Assembly (NCBI GenBank): GCA_023053575.1
Contig: JAKZAP010000001.1
Span: 24,198,533-24,262,532 of the forward strand
DNA: 64,000 bases
Source: Branchinecta lynchi
Lineage: Eukaryota > Arthropoda > Branchiopoda > Anostraca > Branchinectidae
Direction of reading: 5' to 3'
A program made the position numbers and the translations under genes. Numbering within the stretch: position 1 is the first letter of the stretch; every line of letters begins with the position of its first letter. This document shows positions 32,901 through 44,900 of this stretch, piece after piece. The notes beneath the pieces were generated by a model. It had not been told where the DNA came from and did no database searches. It was given only the letters and a program-made list of their open reading frames with translations.

Positions 32901-35900
32901 TCTTGCTGAAACCCTCTCTGATCTTGAAGGTGGTCCAACACGGAGGGTGAGTTAGTACGAAGCGAAGGCTGAACACTGGGTTAGGCTCAACAAGTCCAGG
33001 TCGGATACCGACTTTAAATTACCACCCTTATTACGACAAGGCGGTGACTCCCCCTGTCAACTCGGCTTGTTCTAACGTTCATTAGTTCAGAAGTTACTCA
33101 TGGAATCATTCCCCTTATGTCCCACCAATACCGGAAGAAATGCTAAGGATAGACCCTGGGGTAAACGGCGATTCTGCCATTCTCTCAAACAAGAAAGCTA
33201 TTTATTCGCATGAAGTCCCAGCCAAGATTTATTTACTTTGGCTTATCCATTCTGTCTCCGTTGAAAGCTTAAGACGAGAGATCGATTTGGCTTCATTTTC
33301 CCTTAAGGTTCGATTTGCCACTGCGCATAGCGCACGATCTACGCGGCACTAGGAAACAAGCGGAGAATATTGATTCCAGGAAAAATACTGTCGGCGGTTG
33401 AATAGGAGTGGAGTAGGAGGATATGCAAAGAGAAACCCACCAGACTTTGTGGCGGCTAGGCACGCCCGTAGCAGCAAAGTTCAAAAAGTTTACACAACCT
33501 AACGCATTTGCTGAAGGTTTGATACAACCATTAAGCGGGGGGCGGGGGGGGGGGGGGGGGGGTAAGGGTATACAGAAGTATACCCCCAATGCAATGTAAC
33601 CCAATGTTACCAAAAGTAACCCTGAGTAACCCAAAAGTATCCAAAAGTAACTCGTACACCCTGGTTCTTGGTGACCAACCCTGGTCCCCCCCCCTCCCCA
33701 CACACACACATCCAAACGCTAGCAACTGAGCCCAGATTGACCAGTGAATTAAAAGTCAAGGGCGAATGGTTATTAGGCTGTTCGTGTACAACACGTTTGA
33801 GCGCTTGCGCACTTGTTCAGGTCGGACCCGAAGACGGCCGCTGCCACGAAGGTCCGGAATGCTGCAACAGTAGCATACAACTTCGCTGACTACGTATCCA
33901 TTTAGCTCAGTCAAATGTGATTCGCAGCCAGCTTCAGCTAAATAAATATTCACGGTATCTGAAGTTCCCATTTTTTCACGATTTCGATTAATTAAGCAGA
34001 AATATTTTGTTATTTGCTGTTGATCCTGCTATTGCTTAATTTTTGCTCAATATTTATTGTAGCCGTCATAGCGTCGGCATTCCGCATGGGTACTGGTAAG
34101 GTTGACAAATTGGCCTCTTTTGAACTGATAAGGATTTGTACTGATAAGGTGAATTTCTCCCAAAAAACAGATTTGGCTGTTTAAACAGGTAAAAAAAAAA
34201 CAGGAATAAAACAGCGACACACCAAAATGGAACAGAACAGGTGAGAAAAAAACAGCTTGCTTCAAAACAGCTGTTCTGTTTATGTATGTGTCCCTGAAAC
34301 AGAAAAGAGTAAACAGTAAAACAGGAGGAAAAAACAGAAACAGAAAACAGGAACAGTGCCCATTCCTAATCCGAATTTGAAAATAATTTTCTCGACCGAC
34401 AAGTAGATTGTCCGGAATCCGGCCAAAACCGAAAAATTTGTTAGAACTAAAAGTTTTATATGGATTTCATAAGGTGTTTGATTTACGGAGACATACTGAA
34501 TGCATGTATAACTATCATTTTCTACCTGGACACATAGCTCGCCACGAATCCGGGTGAAATCGGAAAAATTTGTTACGAGTCGGAAGTTTTCTCTGAAGTT
34601 GATTAGAGGTTCGACAAAGGACCTCAAATTTCGTCCAAACACCGAGATCAACAAGTGCACAAGCGCTCAGGCGTGAAGTGTGATAGTATGAATCGACTTA
34701 AGTTAGATTTCGCCCTTCGAGTAACATGGTATCGTGTAATTATAATTGACGCCAACAACTGAGCTCTAAGACTCTCACACACAGTTTCGTCCATCTTTGT
34801 ACTTTCAGTTTTGTCGAAGGTTTAACCAAAAAAACAGCCACAATAGCAAAAGTTAAATAATAGGCAACGGAAATAAAATAAATAATACACAGTAGGCTAA
34901 TACGCAACAACATATAAACAGTTCTACCACTAGAACACCTGTGAAGCCAGATTATATGGTGAAGCTTATTTTAGGAACAGGACAGCCCACCTCTTCCAGA
35001 ACCTTCTTAGCCACTCCAGGTCTACGCTGGGGGAGATAAGGGGAGGGAAGATAAACCGAAGGAGTCTGGGAAAGCGGAGAAGAAACAGCTTAAATAGCTT
35101 TCTCCTCCGGTTCTTCATTAAGCTTTATATGCCCAGAGCTTTTAACACATACTGAGCCGAGGGGTGAGCGAAGAAGGAAGCTCGCCTCCTTATCAGTTGC
35201 TAATGATGACTATTTTTGCCACCGAACATTACCGCGTGACCCCACGTAACCAGCTGCCGTTTCACGCATTAGCTCACTCCCTTCAATGACTTAGAATGAA
35301 TTAATTTGTGGAAGCCCAAGCCTCTTTATTTACTTTGGGCACTACAGCTTTATTCAGGTTTTCAGGCTTTGGGTGTTTTTCAATAATTTGCTTTGCCACC
35401 TTCAGGTCAATAGGCGGATCAGAAAAACACTTATCTGTCTGCGCTGCCAAATCCACATCCACCTGTCTCCCCTTTTTGGACAAGTCTTCAAGGCTTTTCC
35501 CTAGCTGGGCAAATAAGCCTTCCTCCCCCCTCCTCTTTTTTCGCTCTGGTCCATGCATCTGATCGCTGCTTTCCCGTTTCCTAGAGGAGGAACTGCTCCG
35601 AGAGCGTGAACGACTCCTTGAGTCTGCCATTCGAGGACTCCTTGAGCCCAAACGGCATGGTGTCCGATCTCTCAACCTTGAACTTCTTTCCACATATTCA
35701 AAATCCATTTCTATATCCGACATTATTTTCACTCCACACACTCCAAGTGCTACACGACAACTGGTATGCCTTTGTCCACCACTCCTCCAAGTACGCGCGA
35801 CATATCTCAGATGGTCTCGAACGAGCCAATGCTCATGAGGCAGAACTAATGCTGTGAGGTCGTCTGCAAACTTAAAACGTTCACGTACGGTGAGTCGGTG

Positions 35901-38900
35901 ACTAAGATACGGTTAAAACTATGAGAAATGAAGGAGGTCCTATTTTCGTGCCACAAAAAAATATCCCAGAATTCAGACCTCTCTTGGTCAGAAAGTTGCA
36001 CTACTCATAAGATCTACTATCTCATAGGACACCTTACAGGAAGATAGACAATGAGGACGTGGAACTCCCCCCCCCCCCCACAATTGCCGGATGCGGTTCG
36101 CACGTAGTAACGAATAACCAAGGCATCGCCTTTCACCCATTCATCAAGTTTCCCTGGAACCAAATCCAACGTTCGCAATTTACGGGTGTCACAATATATT
36201 CCCCCTTCACTCACCGCGGATGATCGTATCCAGGCAAAAAACATTTCTCCTAAAGTATCGGTCGAGTCCTTTATACGCTTGCCAAGGGCATCGTCCTAGC
36301 TTATGCGGACGAGCAAAAATTCAGCAGAACGACAGAAACCACGATCGCTATACGGCAACGAGGCGTAGGCTTTGACACAAAGAACAAGACCAAATGTTTC
36401 GATGGGATCCCAAAAATGTAGGCTAATATTTGATCCAGACAATTGGGTCTTGTAGAGGTCCAGTCTTCGCCAGACTCCTTGAGTACTTTGCTAGTAAAAT
36501 TCAGAAACAGATTAAGGCAAATGGTAATCATCTGAGAAGACCAAGTTCAAATATGGATTCAGCATCTGTTACCCCTATAGCCTGCGTCATTTGACTTTGA
36601 CGAAAGTTCCTGCCTTACTTCTGCCAAATTTCCGGTTTTGGTCGGATTCCAGGCGAACTACTTGTCTTTCAAAAAATTGAAGTTCAAAAACGGACTCCTT
36701 CCTCCTTACCCCTTTGTCGAACCTCTAATCAACTTCAGAGAAAACTTCGACTTTTAACAAATTTTCCGATTTCACCCGGATACGTGGCGAGCTATGTGTC
36801 CAGGTAGAAAATGATAGTCATACATGCATTCAGTATGTCTCCGTAAATCAAACACCTTATGAAATCCATATAAAACTTTAGTTCTAACAAATTTTCTGGT
36901 TTTGGCCGGATTCCGGGCAATCTACTTGTCGGTCGAGAAAATTATTTTCATATTCGGATTAGGCATGGGCACTGTTCCTGTTTTCTGTTTCTGTTTTTTC
37001 CTCCTGTTTTACTGTTTACTCTTTTCTGTTTCAGGGACACATACATAAACAGAACAGCTGTTTTGAAGCAAGCTGTTTTCTTCTCACCTGTTCTATTCCA
37101 TTTTGGTGTGTCGCTGTTTTACCCTGTTCCTGTTTTTTTTACCTGTTTAAACAGCCAAATCTGTTTTTTTGGGAGAAATTCACCTTATCAGTACAAATCC
37201 TTATCAGTTCAAAAGAGGCCAATTTGTCAACCTTACCAGTACCCATGCGGAATGCCGACGCTATGACGGCTACAATAAATTTTGAGCAAAAGTTAAGCAA
37301 TAGCAAATAACAAAATATTTCTGCTTGATTAATCGAAATCGTGAAAAAATGGGAACTTCAGATACCGTGAATATTTATTTAGCTGAAGCTGGCTGCGAAT
37401 CACATTTGACTGAGCCAAATGGATACGTAGTCAGCGAAGTTGTATGCTACTGTTGCAGCATGCCGGACCTTCGTGGCAGCGGCCGTCTTCGGGTCCGACC
37501 TGAACATATGCGCAAGCGCTCAAACGTGGTGTAGACAAACAGCCTAATAACCATTCGCCCTTGACTTTTAATTCACTTGTCAATCTGGGCTCAGTTGCTA
37601 GCGTTTGGATGTGTGGGGAGGGGGGGGGGGACCAGGGTTGGTCACCAAGAACCAGGGTGTACGATTTACTTCAGGATACTTTTGGGCTACTCAGGGTTAC
37701 TTTTGGTAACATTGGGTTACTTTGGGTTACATTGCATTGGGTTACTTTGGGTTTCATCAGGTTACACTGGGTTACTTGAGATACTTTTGGGTTACTTTCC
37801 AGGGTGTACGAAGTTAGGTTCGCAAGTTTGCGCAGTTGGCCCATTCAACTTGTCCCTGAACCGAAAGGGGGGGGGGGGGTGCTCCAAAGACACATCTGAA
37901 CAATAATAATACGCATTCCAAATTTCACCTTTTAGAAATTTACTATGGGCAATCCATGCCCAGTTGCAAATAATTCGCAAAATGGTGTTCAGCCTTGAAA
38001 GGAAACTTTAGTCACTGTGGGAACTGGGACGAATGCCCTTGAACCTAGGGGGTATGGGGTTGTGATCCCCGAAAGGCGCAACTAGCCGACAAGTACACCA
38101 AGTTTCAACTTAATATCTGTCGTAGTTCACGAGATAAGGATGACAGAAAAAAAACGGTGAAAACGGAAAATCGGCTATCGCGGCCGCAAGATATAGCTTG
38201 TTCTGACAGGATTTTTGGCACAGCATCAGTTCTGTATGGAAAAGATGAGATTTGTTCAACTTGATGATGAAAATGAACCTCCATTTCACGGACCTTCGCA
38301 GAAAACTAGAGTCGCATTCAGCCGAGAAATTCGCGCAGTTTCTCAAATCTGTGCCGTTTTGAGCCTAGTACGACCATGCTCAAAAGAAACCACCGTAGAA
38401 AAGATATTCGGTATTCCGATTGAACAACGCATCAGTCACGACCCACCTCTCAGAGAAGAAATGACCATCATCACTAACCACTGTCACGATATGAAGCTTG
38501 CTTAACTTTGAGTTTGTACGATCTGTATACTTTAGCCTATTACCAATCACCATGACAAACAATCCAAATGGAAAGGTATGCGAAAATTTGTTGTTAAGAC
38601 AAAATAAACTTGTATGGCTCATTTTCCGTCGAGAGGAAGTGTAATTCATTGGTATACGCAGCTGGAACTCTGGACCAAGATATTTTTCATAACTCGAATA
38701 AAGACAGACATCTGTGTGGTGCAAAGAAGAACTATTTAATATACTTCTTGGTACAGGGCAAACTATAGGTGAACTCTACTAGAAAAAATAATAAGAAATA
38801 TGGGAAATCAAATAACAAAAATACACCTGTTTTAAACAGCTGTTTCTGTTTTTTCGTCTGTTTAACAGCTGTTTCTGTTTTCGAAGTCATCATTTCTGTT

Positions 38901-41900
38901 AAAAACAGAACAGGACCTGTTTTAAAGTTTCCTGTTTTCTTTCAGTTTCTGTTCTTATGTGACCCGTTTCTGCCTGTTCCTGTCTGAATGACAAAACAGA
39001 ACAGTGCCCATGCCTAATTCGGATTCAGCATGTTTCCCTATCCTACAATCGAACCTCTAATCAACTTTTATTTTTCACAAATTTTCCCTTTTTTCTGGAT
39101 TCCGGGTGAACTACCTGCCCGGGGAGAAAATAATTTTCACATGCGGATTCAGCATGTCTCCTTACCCTGAACCGAACATCTAATCCAGTGATTCCCAACC
39201 GGTGGTACGCGTACCCCATGGGGTACGCGAGACCCTTGCAAGAGGTACGCGGAAGGAACCAAAATTAATTTAAGTCTGTAGCTTCAAAATCTCGCCTCAT
39301 TCATTTTTGATTGCCGAAAGCCTAATATTACCAGCACAGGCATCACCAGCCAAAATGTATCTTAAGGAGCAAGGTACTGGCTGACAGGTCACTTTTACCG
39401 ACTGTTTTTTGGGTTTTAAAACTGCTTTTACGAAAAATTGCCGGGCTTCGCGCCGACGTTGAGCGAGATTTTACAAAATTTTTGCTACAAAGCAGCCTCT
39501 AGTGATTGCCTCACTGATTTTGTATATATTTTTTCACATGTATGCCTTATGATTTATGGAAATAACTATCGTCTTTTTCACCTTCTGAAAAAGGGGGTAG
39601 GCTACGCAATCTTTCCGGACCGTATGCGGTACGGAAAGGGTTGGGAACCACTGATCTAATCAACTTCAGATAAAACTTTTACTTTTAACAAACTTTCCGG
39701 TTTTGGCCGGAATCCGGGCGAACTACTTGTCCGGGAAGAAAATGGTTTTGATATTCGTGTACAGTATGTCTTCTTACCCCTTAATCGACTATCTCATTAG
39801 CTTTTGAAAAATATTTTTCTGACCCCTGAAACCCCTCCCCTAAATATACGTTTATGGGGTCCGTCTACGAGCTCGACCTTTCCCTTGACCCAAAGAATCC
39901 TCACACCAAGTTTCATCAAAATATCTCATTCCCTTCGCGAGTTATCCTGCTGACAGACGGAAAACTTTTGCGAAGTCATGGGTATCCATCCACTTACGTT
40001 TTCGGATCAAACAGTGGTAATCGTCGACCAAAGCAACCAGCAGCTCGCGATCTTTTGGTCATGGCTATCTGAGAAATCACTCAAGCCCTAGCTTTAAGCT
40101 CGCGACGGTTCGTAAAGAAGAAGCTGCCTGTCCGGTACCTACACACAAAGCTGGCGAAATAAACATCCTTGCACAGATTCACACGCGCAAGGAGTTCCTG
40201 TGTATGACAAGCAAAATAGCTACGTACCTATAGGTAGACATGTGGCTATTTATTTCTGCATCTCGTGCACGGTTTTCAAGAACGTTTGGCAAAATATGAT
40301 ATGTAGTGTTCAGCCTACTTAAATCATACTTCTATAATTCTTGTTGCAAATAAACAACACGTATATTGCTGATTGGCAAGAAAAAAAGCAAACAAATATC
40401 GAAGGTTTCTTAAACTTTTTTCATAAGGTCTGCAACTGTGCAGGCACTGCTACAAATCTACTGCCATTTACGATTTAGTACACAATTTGAAAAGCAGAAG
40501 GGATTCTTCTTCTATTAGCCTACCCTAGAAGAAGAGAATAACTTCAAGTCTCCTTTGTGCTTTAACGGGGTGACCTTGGTGCAGCACTCGAGAACGAGCC
40601 CGAAAGAAGAGACCGACTTGAAAAAAACAAACAAAAAAAAGAGCCTTAATCATAGCGTCAAAGGCGGACCAGAGGTCCTATGAAGAGTTGCTATGCAAAT
40701 TCGAAATCGCCCTCTTAGATGAACGAAGACTGAAACTCTGCTTGGAATTTGGTGTTAAATCTTTGAATTCTCCAATCCATAGAAATTTTCCCTTCCCGAA
40801 ATGCTGATTAAAAGGCTCCCTCGGTAGGTAACTACTGCGGTTGAAAAGCTGCAGCCAAATGTGCCCACCAGAGTATCGCAAAGAGTTTTGTCCCTTCTTT
40901 GCGATTTCGTTTTTACAACGAGCGTAAGCTGAGATTCTGTTAGTTAAATTTATAACATTATTTACGTCGTACATACGCATTATGATCGTTATTTATGTGT
41001 AACAAGTTTGGTGTAAGCCACGACAGGTTTTTGGTGAGTAAAACGGTTTATATCTCTGCCATCTATCTATCTAAGAGGCTCACCTGTAGAAAATAGAAGC
41101 TGTCGAGATCCTCGTCCGACAGGTCACTCGGATTTTCTTCCGGTTCGCCACAGCTGTCCGACTCGTTTTCGCTTCCTGCTCCTCCTCCATGTCTCATCTG
41201 ACCTCGAAGATTCGCAATCAGGTCGCGGTGCGTCTTCTTTTGCTCGGCAAAATGCTCGGCGATGGAAAATTGCTGAACGTGTGAATGGGAAGACGACATA
41301 CCGAGGGTTGAGCCTCCCTAAGAAATAAGAAACGACATTGCAAATTTAGATAATACGGTTCTAGGGACTTAAAATAAGTCTAGAAAAAAGTTTTCTGGTT
41401 GAAACCCATTTTGTGCTGAAAGTGTTTCTATATGGGTTGGGTCGATACTGCTTCCCGGTATCCCGAAATTTACGAGCCGGAACTTCATCTTGGAAGTTTG
41501 TAACTATCTTATGAAAACATTAAAACTTAGAACAAATTCTTTTTATTTTGTTCATGAAATTGTACTTAAGTAACAGTTAATTTTCTGTGGTGACACATGT
41601 CTTCTTGTATGACCTTCTGGCTGCATAGGCAAAAGCTACTATTATTATGACCATGAATTGGTAATACCTCTTAGGATAACGGCTCATATAAGCGATTTTG
41701 TATTTTTTTTTTACACGGGATAACAATCACAGTGTTCGCTCTTGCACGACAACCGCAAATTCATCCACACGCGGAGAATCTGAATTTGAAAAGCGCCTGC
41801 ATTTCTATCGGAAGCAACGTCGTCCATCCAGTCCATCCAGCCTGGACGTCGTCCGTCCATCAACGCGTCCATTCAGCCTGAATGGGGAAATGACAGATGA

Positions 41901-44900
41901 CTGCCCTATAAACACCCCTAGAGGAACAGGGGCAACTAAGGTCTAAGGTAAGGCCTTTTCATGTTTTTTCTCCGAGTGCTAAAGTTCGGCTACAGTAGGC
42001 CTGTAGCAAATATTAAGAAGGCATTAAACTAAAGTCACAAAGCTGCGAACTCTTACGCTGATTGAAGCTTACTTGACACGAGAGACTATTCCACCAGACA
42101 TCTTTAAACCATTCAACGAAACTGCAATATCGCATTTTCAAGTCAGTTCCTCAAACCAATTCCGAGGGGGGAGGGAAATAGTAGGCCTAATGACAGTGTT
42201 TGACTTGGCTTCTATTTCCGTAAAATTAAATAATGTAAAAATTAGAAAGTCAATACGGTATGTCCACATCTGAAATTGGCGTACGAACGATATGGAATCT
42301 GAGGCTCATCGTCATCTATGGAGTTTACTAGTAAACGAGTTATTAATGGAAGGCTTCAGGGAAGGCGAGGATAAATCCGCTGAATCGATAAGCCGACTGG
42401 AATGTCATCGAGGCTCTGAAGGACTAGTCGTACTATTGCCTACTACTAATTCATTCTATAATCTAAACCGTCCAATCCCTCCATATTTCCGAATATCCGG
42501 AATTCACATATACATTAACGGCACAAGAGCGATTTTTGCAATTACCATGTTGGACTCATTTCGAGACAGATCCGGCTCCCGATTATGGCCGAGGATCTCA
42601 TTGGCCAGAAAAACCGATTATGCTAATTTGTCTGTGTTCCTGATCAAAGTCAAGGGAACGCGTGACTAACAAGACCAAAGGTTTCGATGGGATCCCAAAA
42701 ATCTAATATTTGATCCAGACAATTGCGAACGAACTACCATACTTGTCCAGAAAAAAAAAGGTCAGAAACGGATTCAGCGTATCACCTTATCCGTATAAAG
42801 GACATCTAATCAACTTCAAGTAAAAGTTCAACTTATAAAAAAAAATCCGGTTTCAACCGGATTCCAAACTAACTATATGTCCAGGTAACAAAAAAGATTG
42901 TCATATACAGATTCAGCGTGTTTTCTTACCCCTAAATCTGTCATCTAATCAACTTCAAATAAAACTTTTGCTTTTAACAAATTTTCTGGTTTGGCCTGAT
43001 TCCGGCCGAACAAGTTGTCCTGGTAGAAAATACTGTTTCCATATGGGTTCAGCATGTCTTCTTACCCCTTAATCGAACATCTAATCAACTTGAAACAAAA
43101 CTTTTACTTTGAACAAACTTTCCGGTTTTGGCCGAATTCCGGGCGAACTACTTGCCCGGCGAGAAAATGGTTTTCACCATCGTGTTCAGCACGTCTTCTT
43201 ATCCCTAAATCGAACATCTAATCAACTTCAAATAAAACTTTTACTTTAACAGACTTTCCGGTTTTGGCCGGACTCCGAGGTTAACTACTTGTCCGGCGAA
43301 CAAATGTGTTTCACCATCATGTTCAGCATGTCTTCTTATCCCTAAATCGAACATCTAATCAACTTCAAATTAAACTTTTACTTTTAACAAACTTTCCGGT
43401 TTTGGCCGGATTCCGGGCGGACTACTTGTCCGATGACAAAATGGTTTTCACCATCATGTTCAGCATGTCTTTTTACCCCATAATCGACAATCACATTATA
43501 TGTTTCAAAATATTTCATTTGCCCCTTAATTTAAACCCCCTCCCTACAGTGCCCATCTACGAACTCGACCTTACTCTTGACCCATAGAATCCTCACACCA
43601 AGTTTCATCAAAATATCTCATTCCTTTTGGGAGTTATAGTGGGCACAGACGGACGGACAGACGGACAACTTTTGCGATGTCATAGGTATCCCGCCACTTA
43701 CGTTTTGGGATCCCAAAAACAGCCGAAGCGCCTGGTAACTTTATGGAAACAAAGCATGGTTTCAAACGGGTTGCATATAATATTTTTCAACTGAGACGAC
43801 TGAAGACTGCACAACAAAATGTATCTACTACTTGTGCTTTAAGTAAAAGACTGCCTCATTAGTATTTTTCCACTGAAACAACTGACCCTGATGATTTCTT
43901 CGGCTGCCTACACCTCCACAACCAGGACCGATCGGAGAATAAATCCACTAGAGAATAAATCCACGAGAATGTTTGACCTTATAATGTCTGCATTATGAGT
44001 TGGCAATAGTTGCGTTTTTTGCAGATACCATGATATCTGATACCACGGTCTTTTCGCAGTTATCGTGGTATCTGGCCAGTCACTGTTATAACTGATATAC
44101 AGATACTACGGTCCGACCGTCAAAACTGATTGTGGTATCTGAAAAATTCATCTCATTTTCATCATCAATAACACAGTAGGCTAGTCTAGTTTTCTGTCAA
44201 ATTGGTGGGAAAGAACTTATGTCACTGTATGTGCAGAGCACAAATCCGGCAACTGTCGTTTCTGCAGAGCAACCTAGTACCAGACCACGGTAACTGCAAA
44301 AACGACTAATAGCAGATCTAGTTACCGTGGTAACAGATACCACGGTATCTACAAAAACGCAACTAATCTTGGGAAAGAATAAGAATTACCTGGGAAGGCA
44401 CGCACGTGAAGCCCTGCATCCGAGGGAAGTAGTAAACAGTCACTCCGTCGAACTGCAGCTTCCTTTTCCTCTTCGCCCCAGACGCGCCACTCGAACCGCT
44501 ACTGCAACTGTCTGTCTCACTTATCCTCCGTTTCAAGTTTCCCTTCCTCAACACAGCGACAACAGTCTGCCCATTGTCCAAGTCGTCAACAATCGCCGTT
44601 GAACTTGTGCTGCTCAAACAGCACTCTTCAGTTGTGCTCGATAACTCTCCATCTTCTCTGAGTCCTTTTGAACTGCAAACAGTTGATGTGTTTGCTTTTT
44701 CTTGACACGGGTGTTCACTAGTTGGAAAGGTTTCAACGTTCTCGCCTGACAGAGTATCATCAGCACTGGTATTTAAATTGATTATTTTACTTTCGGAATG
44801 GATAGACCCTTCTATCGACATTTTGTCAGGTTCTGGAGCCTCGGACTCAGCTATGTCCTTGCGCTCAACGGTCAAGTTTTCGATACTGATACGTTCTTCA

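Larger units (their letters stand above)
36393..40010 (+). repeat. Family A repeat, copy split by two hAT insertions
   Basis: Head GACCAAATGTTTCGATGGGATCCC at about 36393, cores at 36600-36959, 39017-39185 and 39654-39760, tail with CTCACACCAAGTTTCATC at 39899 and end CCATCCACTTACG at 39987. The two hAT elements (36960-39016 and 39186-39653) interrupt it at precise target sites. Confidence 0.8.

Noticed and set aside
38380..38724. A 114-codon minus-strand frame inside the hAT element
   Set aside because: No hAT transposase motif (no dimerisation block, no catalytic pattern), and it overlaps another frame of similar length.
42292..42669. A 125-codon plus-strand open frame
   Set aside because: No recognisable domain, no splice or promoter context, and it ends at the family A head; treated as chance.
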